Assembly (NCBI RefSeq): GCF_949628265.1
Contig: NC_088788.1
Span: forward strand, 29,932,335 to 29,996,334
DNA from: Cloeon dipterum
Lineage: Eukaryota; Arthropoda; Insecta; Ephemeroptera; Baetidae
DNA length: 64,000 nucleotides
Reading direction: 5' to 3'
Part shown: positions 26,090 through 38,389 of the stretch, one piece after another
Layout: each line of letters begins with the position of its first letter
Numbering within the stretch: position 1 is the first letter of the stretch
The notes under the pieces: model-generated
Told to the model about the DNA's origin: nothing
The model's input: only the letters and a program-made list of their open reading frames with translations
Databases searched by the model: none
Translations under genes and position numbers: made by a program

Positions 26090-28960
26090 TCATCTAATTA
26101 CATTTTTTATCCATTCAGTGTAATTTGAAATCCTGACATACACGCCTGGAAAATTCTTCGAGCCGCACCCGACCCCTGTTGAGACAATGCCGATCAAATT
26201 GTGCACGTTGCCCTCTCGCATTACTAGCGGCCCGCCAGAGTCTCCCTGCACGATGAAATAATTAGTTTCAGTAGTGTCATTGCAACGGTCTCAAAGACTG
26301 GGGAAAAACCGTTGTACCTTGCAGGCGTCTTTGCCGCCTTCCTCGGTGTCACCGGCGCACAATAGATTATTTGTAATGCCCTGTGGATAATTCAATTTGG
26401 CAATAGTCCGCGAGGCAAAATACTTTGTGCATTGGCTATTTGGGATTATCGGCACGCCAACCTCCAAGAGAACGTTGCTCCGATCTTCACCCCATGCTGT
26501 GTCTCCCCAACCTGAAATAATAATAATAGATTTTATTTTATTTTACAATATACATTTTTTTAATGAATGAATAAAAGTTATTTATTTTAGTATTACTGCT
26601 CGGAATTATATTTTTGGTAATATGACGGCGTTGATGATAAATCAACACTCGAGCAGCTCTGAAGGTTTTGACCTCTCTGACATGTGTAATATTATAATAC
26701 TGATGTCACACGTGCTAACTTTCGAACAAGGAAAATGTTCCTTTAAATATCCACTAATATATTCAATCCACTGCTATGTTAAATTTATCGATGCTAAAAG
26801 AGTTTACAAATTTTTAAAGCAAGTTACCGTGAGAAACTAAATGGTACAACAAACCATTTTGAAGAAATTTTTGGAAGTTTTTAAGTGCTCTAGAAAAATG
26901 ATTTATAAGATTTACGAGATTTACATCATTGAGTACAAATTAGAAATATGAATAGTACCGAATTAAAATTATAAAATTTCTCAAAGTTATAAGGTGTTTA
27001 AAGAAACCCAGGAAATTTTAAATATTTATTCATCTTTGGCGTGTGTAAAACACACTCAAGTGTTTTTATTATTCTGTAGAAAAATGAATGAGGTGGCAAA
27101 AAGGAAAAGCAACATCACAACAATGACTGGGGAATAGTGGAGCTGTAAAAACCATTAATATTGCGATTCAGTACCTGACACTGTAGCGATGGCGCCTTCC
27201 AAATTTTTCATTATAGGAGGCGGCAGACAGACTGGCTGAATATACTGATTGAAGGTCACTGGCTCCCTCAGCTTGAGAAGAGCGACGTCATGGTAATAAT
27301 TAGGAGGGCTGTAATCAGGGTGTTTCTCCACTTTAACGACAATAAAGTCTTTTGGCGCAGCTGGCTCGTCGGTGCGAGAGAAGTCAAGCTCTCCTAATCT
27401 CACAATTTCAGTCTTTCTGTTGACAAAAACGTGAGTTATTCACCTATTCATGTTTTTACATTAAAATTATACTCGCCTTGTGGTGCAGTGTGCCGCCGTA
27501 ATAACCCACTGTGCGGATATTAAAGAGCCGCCGCAGAACCATTCAATCTCATTTTTAACGCGCTCACCAATTGCAGCCTGTAAAACAGAAATGATGAATA
27601 ATTGCTGTGAAGCTACAGCAAAAAAAGGTCGGCTATTACCATCCAAGGTGAACTTTGGGCAGTTCGGAGGGGAACGCCGCCAACGATGGAAGCAGGGGCG
27701 TCATCGCGGAAGACGATTGCGCCTCGCGAATCAGACACTAGCTGGCCGCATTCTGTAATAATCACGATTTTTTTTATTGATATGAGTAAATCAAAATATT
27801 GCTCCGATTGTGAATCCTTCAAATAAAAATAAATATGAAAGTCTTTTTTGTATAAGATTGGGAAATAAATAAGAACTTATTCCCTTGTTTTAATGAAAAT
27901 GATATTTAAAGACCGCAAACCACCTCTCTTCATTTTGAGTGATTTATAAAGTGTTTGTAGTTGTGACCGTCAAATTTAAAATGTTATAGTGATTTTTCCA
28001 TCGCGATGACTTTGGTCTATTTGAATGATCTTCAATTGGCCTTGTTGCCCTTTTTTAGTGATGTACTACTGAATTTAAAGTGTCAATTTTTAGAGTAACC
28101 AATAAAATTAAAATGCTGAACCACTCACTTTGAACTTGAGGTTTGACTTGCACCGGAGGCCTGATATTATTTCTAGGCGGCACTCTTACGTCCGCTTGGA
28201 TAGCCGCGTTCACGACGGGACAACACACCAAGGGCGAGCCAGCGCTCCATCCACAGTGCGTCCTAATGCCCCTAGGCTTGAGTGTGGTGCAGTTTTTGGT
28301 GGGTATGCACGGCCACCTGGTGCCTCCGCTCCAACCCCCGGGACAAGATTTGTTGTCAAATTGACTCTTGTCATCTTCTTCGTCGTCGTCATCGTAGAAA
28401 CTACTGTCGTCCTCGTCGTGCGGGTGATTGTAATAGGGGTTGCGATGTGCAGTTGAATGGTGTGGCGGAAGCCACTCAGCGTCCTTGTTGCCTCTCCAGG
28501 GCCCTGGAGGGAAGCCTGCCTGGGGATTGTAGTAGGGGTACATAGGGCCAGGAGCGACAGGAGGGCCACGAGGCTGGGGGTAGAAACTGCCGAAACCATA
28601 GTTGCCGAAAACTGCTTCTGAACCTTTAAATTCAACAGAAAAATCGTTTTCTTTTACTGAAGATGATGACTTGATGCGATTAACACATTTAACTACATCT
28701 ATTATTTATAATTTGTAACCCTAATAAAATTTTTCAATTATTATAAATTTTGGGTGCTATATAGGTCGAATTTTGCAACATATAATGGAGTTCTCCTTAT
28801 GGGTGCAACTGTTAATCACCTAACAAAAGTTTCCTGTAAAAGTCACAGCCTACACACAACTTAAATATAGTATTAATTTTAAGGATCTTAACTCACATTC
28901 GATGAGAGCAAAAGCTGCAAAGATGATGAGTACACATTTCACTTGAGGTTCGACCTTCAT
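26090..28960 (-). CDS. Clip-domain serine protease (S1, trypsin-like specificity)
   Basis: Secreted zymogen of the arthropod haemolymph protease type (melanisation, Toll signalling or clotting cascades). Exons in transcript order: 28960-28897, 28623-28129, 27752-27640, 27577-27477, 27416-27175, 26511-26318 and 26245-26090. They join in frame to 454 residues. Signal peptide: [14 protein letters not shown]. Then comes a Pro/Gly/Tyr-rich segment and an acidic run (about 90-106). A clip domain follows with six cysteines at 115, 127, 133, 145, 155 and 156 (pattern ends PLVCCP). The catalytic domain begins IVGG at 209. The triad is H254 (TAAHC), D301 (DVALL) and S406 (GDSGGP), all intact. Asp two residues before the Cys of DACKGDSGG is the S1-pocket Asp, predicting cleavage after Arg/Lys. 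The residue before IVGG is Ser (APAS), not the usual Arg/Lys. Intron 4 (27417-27476) has a GC-AG boundary, required by frame. Subfamily is not assigned. Confidence 0.87.
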
Positions 28961-31434
28961 CTTGGATAAAGTGCGGTGTTACATTTATAAAATACAAAAA
29001 CTTCTGCGCTGTTAAGAGAACAGGTGGACGTAGCGAATCGCTTTTCTGCGAAAACGACAGGAGTCCTCCGCGAGAGATGTTGCATGAAGGAGCACAATCC
29101 AGTCAGTGACCAAGATGATGCCCGGGAATCCTTCTGAAAGTTCTGAAAAGTGAGTAAGATCGCCCTGAGAGATGCGGAGAGGTGGGGTATACCTTCGGTC
29201 TTGCCTGCCACTGTAACTGAGCGTATTTATTGCTTTAGGCCGGCTCCTCTGGCAATAAATACCACCGGTGTCGCGGCGTGGACGCGTGTGTAAGTACGTC
29301 AGAGACGGTACAATTAAACGACAAAATCACCCACACTTAAACGGATATTGTAGCGGTTTTCCTAAATAAATTACTCGTGCATTTTATTTCCCTTATTAGA
29401 GCAAAGAGGAGAACACACTGCTTTCTATTTCTCGCCATTCTTAACTTCTCAGTGGTGAGGAATGTGTTGAATATCATGTTAAACATATAATATAATGCTA
29501 TTTGCATACACACGTAGCGACTGTCGCCGGTGCACAGACGGGTTTCCTTATTTTTCTGCGGACTTTCCTGTTTTCATTAGGTGGACAAAAAATCTGCCAA
29601 ACGAATTGCAACATCACTTCCTTGATCATTTTGGCTGAAATTTGCAACTGTACTTAAACAAGACTGATTTGAACAAATCAATATAGGTTTAAGCCCTCTT
29701 TTTTTAAAAAAATAATAAGTATTTTTTTTTAAAACTCCAAAAAAGCAGCAATACAACTTTATCAACTTAATTAAATTCATTATTAATAACTCATTTCAAC
29801 ATTTCCGTGTGATTTATCATTTATCTTCTTTTTCCTTCTGTTAAAGTTTAAATGTTTAAATATTGTGGTTATATAAAAGACCTTTACAGAAAATATATTT
29901 AAAAAGGAATAAATTATATTTTTGGTCATCATTTGAATTGATGAATTTCACATAAGAAAGTGTGTTCAAAACGCAGATATTTATAGAGCAAGAATATATC
30001 GCGATGATGTTCAAAAAATTTTGAAATAGATTTAAATAATTTTTATCAGAAGCCCAAAAATGTGAAGTGAGTAAAATGTAATATCACATATTTATGCATA
30101 CACTCGTTTTGCTGCACTTGATTGATATACCAATAGTTTGTTTTGGTCGCCTTATAAGAGTATATTTATTTACAATTAAAATCGAGCTGTTATATTCCCG
30201 ACTCTTCAAGGCAAAATCACTCATCTGATCTTGGAAAAGCAAACACGCGAGGATTAGCCTCTAACCTTTAAAAATTAGGCACATCATGGTAAGTCATTAT
30301 TTATTGCCACCTGATGACCCCGGCGTCTAAAAGGTGTTGGTGATTTTGTCTTTTCCCTTTTTTCAAATGGTGTGATTGATGATTAGATTACAGCAAATGT
30401 CAAATATCAAGGAAGCTCCCAACTCTATTTTTGAGAACACGAAACGCTCCATTCACTAATTCGCTACACGCTAGAGGCAAAATTCTTTACTCTTTAGTCA
30501 CACTCTGGTGCGTAACATTGAAAATGAGGCAACGGCGTGTGGTGTTTGCAATCTAGTATAGTATCATTCATTTGTGTCCTGTTTCTTCAAGTTCATTAAC
30601 TTTATCATCAACGTGAGCGTGTGATATCCGTGCTGCAATGATTATTCAGTATCGTAAAAAGTACATCCTATAGTCACGGAATTCCAGAAAGTGCTGAAAG
30701 TATAATATGACAAGGTCGAGGTAACGGATATATTATATGTGCCTGTTAAGTGAATTCAATTACTGCACAGATTCATTAAAACTGTATAAACATATATCCT
30801 TTATATACATATTTATTTATTTTATTTATGACATAGCAAGAATAAATAAGAACGAATATAATATCCTAATGTTAATTAATTTTGTTTTTTCTATAAAAAA
30901 AGTATTTTTTTTTCAAAACAGTTAATGAGTATTTTATGTGAAACTTCAATGTGTTTAATGAGTTACAAGTGTTGCTGGATAAAGAATTTCATGAGAGTAT
31001 ACGAACTATCATGTCTGGGAATCTGGGAACCATAATTATGCGTGAGCAGAGTATAATGACGCACTCTCTCTACCACGCGTCGGGTAAACCCAGCCTCGTC
31101 CCCCATTGAAAATATAACTGGCTTTGCCCAGCACAATCAAACTCAATCTGGTTTTTGGAGTAATATTTCGCTCAGCAAGGTGGGCTTTCTGCTCACACGC
31201 CACTCGCGTCAGCAACAGTCTCCAATTATACTCGTTCGAATGGTGCTTTTTTAACTTAGATACTAAAAGACGGCACAAAATCATGCACACGAAGGTTTGT
31301 TCCAGTTTACGTTGGTATATAGCTTCAAATTTTTATTAAACTGAAAAAATTTTAAAAGTCGATTTGATCAGGTAATTAGGAATGATTCTAAGCCAAATGA
31401 AACTCCAAAACTTAACTATTGAAATTCAACATAC
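28961..31434. other. Intergenic DNA upstream of the clip protease
   Basis: AT-rich and without a recognisable gene. A minus-strand TCAGTT initiator near 29216 and the region up to about 29400 may be the protease promoter. One isolated ATG followed at once by a strong donor (30286) is described under findings. Confidence 0.45.
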
Positions 31435-33278
31435 TTTATTTAATCAGTGTAATACTCTCTTGGTTTAATAACACACTCAACACATACAGTGCTAATATTG
31501 TATAATATGGTAGAAGTATACTTCATACTCGTTAACATGCGATATAATCATCTAATTATATTTAATATTTTTGTTTTAAAATAGAGAACAGCGCTGCAGT
31601 ATACAAATGGTGGTCGCCCGTTTGATTATATTCAACAATATTTAATGGTCGAAAGGCTACTATAGTGAAAAATTACCCGTTGAAAGATAAAATGAATAGT
31701 ATTGGTTTAAAATATAATATTCAGACTTCTCCAGGTCTTCTTAGAACTAATGCAGAGGGACACATTGTTCGATTAGGCAAAATATGGCAGCAAAAAACCG
31801 AAATGTGCAGACACGACAGCAACTTTACTGTTAGTTTATGCTAGCACTGGCCGCAATTGACAAAAGCACACAGGTACCAGAGTAGCGGTATTTATGGCAA
31901 CATTCAAGCACTTTAAACAATAGTACACAATGTCTGCACATTTAACTAGTTAAAACACGGAGTGAATAGTGTGTCAAAAGAAAACTTGTAGTGTGGCAGT
32001 CTTTTATGTTCATCTCTCTGTAAAATGGCAACAAAAACTCATGTATATATATTACAAACCCAAATTTGTTAGATAATATGGCGATTTCATTAGTTTATTT
32101 TATGACTCTTAAGTTGATTGCACGTTGGCAACTTCGTTATAGGCTCTGTTGTGGTAACTTTCATAGCCCAACCCCAATTCAATTCTCAGATTTTTTGATG
32201 ACAGCGTTTCTCAAGAAAAAACATATATTATTGAATGAACTCCTGCACCAGTCATTGAAATTCTCCACCTAAAAACTGCTAGAAAAAATGTTGACAAAAA
32301 TTCTGGACTCAGCGAAGTGCTCAAAGGCTTTTGGTCAGGATTCGCAATCACTAAAATAGTTTTTGACAGCGATTTGAGACATTCGTTTTCCAAAAATTGT
32401 AAGCAATCCACTTTCGCTAGTAAAAGAGTAAAATTTTTATGCATGGACATCAGCTTGAATTTGTGCCATGGTGATCCACAGTCCATTTTTGAACTCAGCA
32501 AGCTTCTCCAAACTGATATTATTCAATGTTACGGAGTGCAATAGGCAAAAATACCTGCAGGGAGTTTTGTTCGTTAACATTTCTCTAGAAATGGCTCTGT
32601 GTTCAAAATTAACTTGATTCTCTAGAAGAGCAACACATTACAAAAGTTTCTAAATAATACACAATGATAATAATTGCCTGCGCCTTCCGCGCTTTTCTGG
32701 TTTTCTCATGGCAACTTAAATAACACTCTAAATGAAAATAAACTTCATAATTAACCGTCAGTTTTGGCAATCAAATCGATAATTCGCAAAATTTCTGTAT
32801 ATCCCTGAGAGTCGTCTTTGGGGTCGGTGGCTGATTCTCATTGTCTGGCACTCCTCTCCGTCTCTAGAAGGCATTCCCTGACCAAGATCCGCGAGTTGAC
32901 AATGCCTCTCTTGAGCCTCTCGGCGGCTGTCTTGCTACCAGCGTAGGTCGGCCGCAGGTCTTTGCCCATGTCCTCGATGACCCTCAGCAGTTGAGCGTAA
33001 TTGGACATTGCTGGTTGCTGGGGTGGCACCACGGTTATTGAAGCCATCGAGTTGGCCTCGACAAACGACACAGGCGGGGTGGGTGGCATGTTCGCTGGAA
33101 TAGGTGTTATTGTCACCGATGGTTCCATGCTGGCGATTCGGGCTGGCAGTTCGTCGTCCATGGCTCTTTGGTCTTTGGTCTTGCTATGGGCCGAGTCTGA
33201 AAGGGTTGGGATTGGACTGAATTTATTATAGATTTTATTCAAGTTCGAAATTTCAAGGATTTGTTAATATTGCATACC
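31435..33278 (-). other. CDK2AP1 transcribed region: long 3' UTR, coding exon and 5' intron
   Basis: The minus-strand AATAAA at 31435-31440 is the best candidate polyadenylation signal for CDK2AP1. It would imply a 3' UTR of about 1.4 kb (32837 down to about 31420). The 5' UTR exon ends at 33278 (AAAG before GTATGC). The 5' UTR intron is 33197-33277, with a TTTCAG acceptor. Open frames inside the proposed 3' UTR have no recognisable content. Confidence 0.45.
32838..33161 (-). CDS. CDK2AP1: Cyclin-dependent kinase 2-associated protein 1 homologue (DOC1)
   Basis: Small nuclear protein, known in the family as a CDK2-binding protein and NuRD complex subunit. One coding exon gives 107 residues, against about 115 in vertebrates. 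The C-terminal half carries the family signature: [17 protein letters not shown], then [16 protein letters not shown] and [11 protein letters not shown]. The N-terminal half is a variable Pro/Ser/Thr linker. The ATG at 33161 ([10 protein letters not shown]) is chosen because the frame upstream of the acceptor at 33196 would meet a TAG in the preceding 5' UTR exon. The gene is divergent from spermine synthase, with a shared promoter interval. Confidence 0.93.
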   Translation of the reverse strand: MDDELPARIASMEPSVTITPIPANMPPTPPVSFVEANSMASITVVPPQQPAMSNYAQLLRVIEDMGKDLRPTYAGSKTAAERLKRGIVNSRILVRECLLETERSARQ

Positions 33279-33599
33279 TTTCTAGTGAACAAATAAAGAG
33301 TTCTCTTGATTTTGGGTTTAACGCACCGTAAAAGTTACTGCGACGTATTCTCTAATTTGAACGAAAATAGTGTTGGTACTGTTGGTTGTGTTGATGTGTT
33401 GTGAACGTGGTCGTGCAGATGGGGGTGGGATTCTGCTCCATATGATTTTTTGATGTTAGATGTGTGTGTGACCGCTAGAGGCGCTACTGAAATTTCTAGG
33501 GACTCGGTCAGAAATTGGATCCAGCCAATTCTTCCCATTTCTGCCAATTTTTTTGAGACTCGAAGGCAATAGCCACTTCTTATTGTGAAATTAAAATTT
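33279..33599. promoter_or_regulatory. Shared divergent promoter interval of CDK2AP1 (-) and spermine synthase (+)
   Basis: The CDK2AP1 5' UTR exon ends (donor) at 33278 on the minus strand. A plus-strand donor (AAATTTG before GTGAGTG) at 33600 probably ends the 5' UTR exon of spermine synthase, whose next acceptor is at 34182. Both start sites should therefore fall in this ~320-bp interval. It contains a CCGCTAGAGGCGCTA element (about 33472-33487) that resembles CTCF-type insulator motifs but lacks one G of the consensus. The shared promoter is inferred from exon geometry; no TATA box is evident. Confidence 0.45.
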
Positions 33600-34215
33600 G
33601 GTGAGTGCAATGGTGTTGTGGATTATCATTTTCTTGTTACCAAAATGATTTTTATCAGCTTTTTAAATTGGCTTTTCACCCGCCTCAACGCGCCGGCTCA
33701 AATGCATGGTGTATGGCAGTGTTTATCGAGCCTCGGTACTCGGTATAGTCTCTTGTCTGTACAATGGGCCCCCAGCATAGGCACAGAGAAGGTTCAATCT
33801 CTAAATCGCTGAATTTAACTAACCCATTTTGACGGAATTTCAACTTTATTATTAAGAAGAGGACAATATGATAGTTATATTTACATACACAAAATAATAT
33901 GGTACATATTACAAAAAAAGTGTTCGAAAATCTCCATTCAATAATACTTAAGGAATTGTTACACTATAGGATGGGTCTAAGCTTCAAAACTGTAACAACT
34001 GCAATAATTTTAGTGTTTTGCAATCTTCTATTCTTGCCGATTGATTTATTTGTAAATATCTAAATTTGTTGCCGGTCTGTCACAGTAGCTGGTACATAAA
34101 AGCTCTTTTATGTTTTGAAAGCGATCCAAAAATCAATGGCAGGGACAATTTGAATAAATATTTAAAGATTTCTTCATTTCAGCTGACTTCTATCAATTAA
34201 TCGTATTCTGGGAAA

Positions 34216-36765
34216 ATGGCAATCAACACAATTTTGATGGACTTTAAAGTCAATGAGCCTGCTAAACTGGGTGAGTGAAATATAAAATTAGTTGTCTGCT
34301 TGCAAAACTCACTCAACAATATTTAATTTGCAGACTCTGGCTCAAACATTCAAACTGACGTTCATCAAGTATTGGAGCAGTTCATTCCAGGGTTGAACAT
34401 GCACATGATGCAGGACTGTGGCCCCGATGGCATCCTTATTTTATGGTCAGGGCCCAGAAGCTGCCTGGTGACTCTCAGGGCTTTCAGAGGACCTGGCCTA
34501 ATTTCCATTAGCATTGAGTATTACAGAGGGGAGGAAGAGGACGCCCTTTTGTCTTTCGACGTAAGCTTCCAAAAAAATACCTAATTTAATCTCATAACTT
34601 GAAAAAAATGTTTTTTAAATGTGCCAAAATAATTTAAAATGTTTCCCATTGTAAATCGTGCAGCAAAGCCGGGCCTTAGAGTGTCAGATTAAGAACACCT
34701 TAGGCGCCAGCAGGGGCAAAATTCTGCCTGCCCTACGCAGAGGTGCTACTTTGGATGTTTACATGACTACTTCAGGTGACTGGCCACTGTAGCAATTTCC
34801 TCAGCTTTAATGTTACAATACCACATTGTATCAAGTCATTAGGGTTGCCAGCGTCTTTGAAATGAAATTGGAAAACAAGTTTCTCATTAGTCGTGGATGG
34901 GTACATTATTCTTGCTGGCAATCCTGCAAGGGCATTATTCTCCTCAATTATTCCTATCTTGGTGAATTTTGAGAATGTAGATTCATCAAGGTCGGTAGCT
35001 TGTAACATAATTCTGGCACATCTCATTATACTCGTCGCAATTTCTGATCATTATGATTTTTTGTGTGATCAACTATTATTTTAAAAAGGTCCTCTTTATT
35101 TGGCATGGTTAAATGCATGAGTCTAAAAGGGTAGTTGCACGTGTTGCAGCAAGTTCGGACCATTGAGTCGCTGCTGATTCCAAAGCTCAATAGCATTCGC
35201 AGCCACAAATATCCTGCCTTCAAGAGAGGTGGAATCCTCAATAGATATCTAGTCTCCTCAGGTCAGTGCAGCCGTCCTTCTTTTTATTTTCTTTGGTTAT
35301 CCATTCATTACCACTGCATTCATAATTCGATCCAGCACGCATGCTCGCTCTATTGCTGTCCAATAAAAGGTGTGTTGGATCTTCTCACAAATTTGGAATT
35401 AATTTTACCTTTTTCTTTCTAGATGAAAGAGTTTTGGAGTACGATTTTGACAAGCTTCTCTTTGAAGAGAAAACTGCGCACCAAAAAGTTCAAATTTACC
35501 ATTCGCCGACCTTTGGCAACATGCTGGTTTTAGATGACCTCCAGAGTGAGTTACATGGTGTCTTAGTTTCAAACTTTGGTATTACTTTTTACACTTGTAG
35601 ACCTTGCGGACAGTGATATCATTTACACTGAAACATTGATGCAAAGGGGGAAGGAAAACTATGAAGGGAAAGAGGTGCTGATTTTGGGTGGCGGTGACGG
35701 AGCTTTGCTTTGGGAACTCCTCAAGGAGAAGCCAAAGTTTGTCACTATGCTGGAAATTGATGACGTTGTGATGCAGTCCTGCAAGAAGTACCTGCGTAAT
35801 TCTTGTGGCACCTGTCTTGACAACTATAACGGGGAAAACTATAAGGTATGATTGTGGTCTTTAAGTAGTTGGATAAAAATATTTGGGGAAAAGTACAGCT
35901 CCCAGTATAATTTAAAGTAATTAGACAGAGTTTTGGGGTAGTAACTAACTGTTTGTTGCTGCTACTGGCAATTACATAATACAATTAATTGTTAAAACCA
36001 GACACTCAATGTCGACAAGGATCAATCCATGATTTTTCATCAAACTAAAATGTGAAGCTTCTTAAATTTTCTTGAAAAGTTCTTGTGATATCTCATATAC
36101 TGTATTTGCATTATAATTTATGAAAGTTCAGATTTCATCAAATACTTGGGGAAATTAATTGTTATGAACTGCAACCAGGTAAAAAATGGTAAAGACCATA
36201 GATACTAACTAAAATGATGGATTTCAACACACGATGTTGGGTAGAAACAAATATATTGAAAAAAATTACTAAACCTAAAAAGCTTTTGAAATTTGGATTT
36301 CTTGATTTGGTGTTATATATCATATGTACATATTATGTCGTGGGAACTTCCAAGTGTAGCATGATTTTTTTTCAGATTATTGTAGCTGACTGCGTCCAAT
36401 GGCTTGACAAGTACATCACCGATGGGACCAAATTCGACTATGTTTTTGGAGATCTCACCGATATTCCTCTCTCAAGCACACCTCAGGGTGAAATCTGGGA
36501 TTTCATCAGACTTATCCTCAACAAGGCCCTCAAAGTGCTCAATAGCACTGGAAAATTTATGACCCATGTAAGGCACTTCTATCTCTCAATTTCTTTAGTA
36601 CAAGATTGTTCTCAGGGGAATGGAATCTCATGCCCGACTGCTCTTGCCATGTACGAAGAGCAGCTGAAGAAGCTGGAGACCCCGGTGGACTTCAGTCGCG
36701 ACCACGCTTTCGTGCCCAGCTTCATGGAAGATTGGGTTTTCTACCAGGTGTGGCGCAAGCAGTAG
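34216..36765 (+). CDS. Sms: Spermine synthase with a duplicated, probably mutually exclusive exon
   Basis: Aminopropyltransferase that makes spermine from spermidine and decarboxylated S-adenosylmethionine in the cytosol. Exons: 34216-34270, 34334-34560, then either 34664-34775 or 35150-35261, then 35423-35545, 35601-35845, 36376-36567 and 36616-36765. Either version gives 367 residues, almost the human length. The N-terminal AdoMetDC-like domain is followed by ERVLEYDFDKLLFEEK. The catalytic Rossmann domain has GGGDG (202-206) and ILGGGDGALLWELL. Next comes the acidic MLEIDD strand end, and YVFGDLTDIP with the likely catalytic Asp at D280. The conserved end is MEDWVFYQVWRKQ. A 5' UTR intron (33600-34182) is likely. 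AATAAA follows at 37080, 315 nt past the stop. Spermidine synthase lacks the long N-terminal domain, so the spermine synthase assignment is strong. Confidence 0.93.
34664..34775 (+). other. Spermine synthase alternative exon A
   Basis: 112 nt, starts in phase 0 with CAA, ends in phase 1 (TCA G before GTGACT). It encodes 37 residues beginning QSRALEC and ending RRGATLDVYMTTS, which runs into DERVLEYD of the next exon. It aligns without gaps to exon B. Confidence 0.8.
35150..35261 (+). other. Spermine synthase alternative exon B
   Basis: 112 nt, starts in phase 0 with CAA after GTGTTGCAG, ends in phase 1 (TCA G before GTCAGT). It encodes 37 residues beginning QVRTIES and ending KRGGILNRYLVSS. 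Of 37 positions, 12 are identical to exon A by my count, including the P-A-x-x-R-G core. The RG...RY ending looks closer to the usual family sequence than exon A. Confidence 0.8.
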
Positions 36766-38389
36766 CACCCCCTGAATCATCTTGCTCTTCCTACTCGTTT
36801 ACAGTTTTATTGCACCAGTAGCTGTTTACACGTAAGGAACACAGAATTAGACAACGCTGTTTCGTGACACCAGACCTATGGCTGCTCTTCTCAATTAATG
36901 CAGCCAAAGGGCGCGTTTGTAATTTACTTGTCTTGTTGCTGTAGTTGACATTCTTAACTATATCTACAAATCTCATAAATCTACTATAATCAAAATATTT
37001 TCGAGGCATCATGGTCAAAAATGTAGCCCTCGCATGGTTGTGCCACAGTCAGCCACCCAAAAAAGATCTTAAATTAACTAATAAATAGGAATTCTTCTAG
37101 AAATTGAATCTTGCCAATTCGGCGGCTATTTTACCTTTTTTTAGAAACTAGAACTAATCTTGCTGTTTTTAGTGCGCGGTATTGTGCGATAGAATTGAAT
37201 TAAATAGTCTTATTTTGTTTTGTGCCATATTCCACTACAATGAAAATCCTTCTGTTGTGAATCACAATTACTCTGCTCGATTTCAACAAAAAAATAGATT
37301 TTTATCACTACGGTGGGAAGAGCGTTTAGTTGTGGATCCTGATAACAAATAGTTGACTTTACAAAGAAATGTTACCTTTTTAGTCATGAGAGTGTTCCAT
37401 GCATGTGCCATCTCCTCCATTTTATGGCAACTTTTTGAATATTTTTCGTGGACTGTTACTATTGGTGCTTTTTGTTTAATGCTATTATACAAGCTTGAAG
37501 CTCAAGATTCCTAGATCGTCCATAAATTAAGTTTGAACGTGCCATCCAATGGCATAACTCATTTCGCACGGTATTTTACAGTTATTTCATTCTCCATTCC
37601 ATTGACAAATTGACCGGTTTTATGATGTAATGCACCAAAGAGTAATTTTGAAACTATACCAGCAACTTCATTGCATGTAACAATTGATAAATGAATAAAA
37701 AATAATCATTACTTGAACAGAATCATATTAGTAATTCGTATTTTGTAGTAAAATCACCTGATTTCAACATCAAACATTTATTCAGTGTTTAATATGCTAG
37801 ACAATAAACAAATATACACCTATTACACTAACTCTTCTACAGTCATTTGCATATATTTGATTCAATTCCATCGTAATTACACCAAACATTGAAACAATAC
37901 AGACATCACATCACCCGTTATTTGTATATTTTAATGACACAATTAAATGGAGAACACTAATAAACAATACGCTGAACATTTTCATTTACAGGACTTGGCA
38001 CCATTCTTGTCGAGTTTTTGTCAAGAACGTACCTATAAACCATAAGAATTCAACTTAAATTATTACATCAGTCTTATTCAATTTAAATAAAAGCATGCAA
38101 GCTCTTCTAGCAACGTACAGTCCATCTCTTAGGTGTAGAAGATAGCTCATCATTTGTTCTCTATCTTCACTAAGTGTACAAATATTAAAATACATTATAT
38201 TATTTTTACAGAAATAAATATTTATCCGGTACAATTCTCCTCGCGTACTGGTATTGTCTTCATAAATATCTTTAAATATACACGTACATGAAAGTGTAAA
38301 AGTTATACCATCATACATTTAAATTTTGTTCATGTCCTAAATAATTTAAAGGACATTTAGTTTTTTCTGTGTTGTTGGGGTTTGCCGAT
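36766..38389. other. Convergent 3' ends of spermine synthase and the GPCR gene
   Basis: Tail-to-tail 3' UTR region. The plus-strand AATAAA at 37080-37085 fits spermine synthase. The minus-strand AATAAA at 37777-37782 fits the receptor gene, giving it a ~0.6 kb 3' UTR. No other gene is seen. Confidence 0.5.
37080..37085 (+). terminator. Polyadenylation signal of spermine synthase
   Basis: AATAAA, 315 nt after the stop codon at 36765. Confidence 0.5.
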
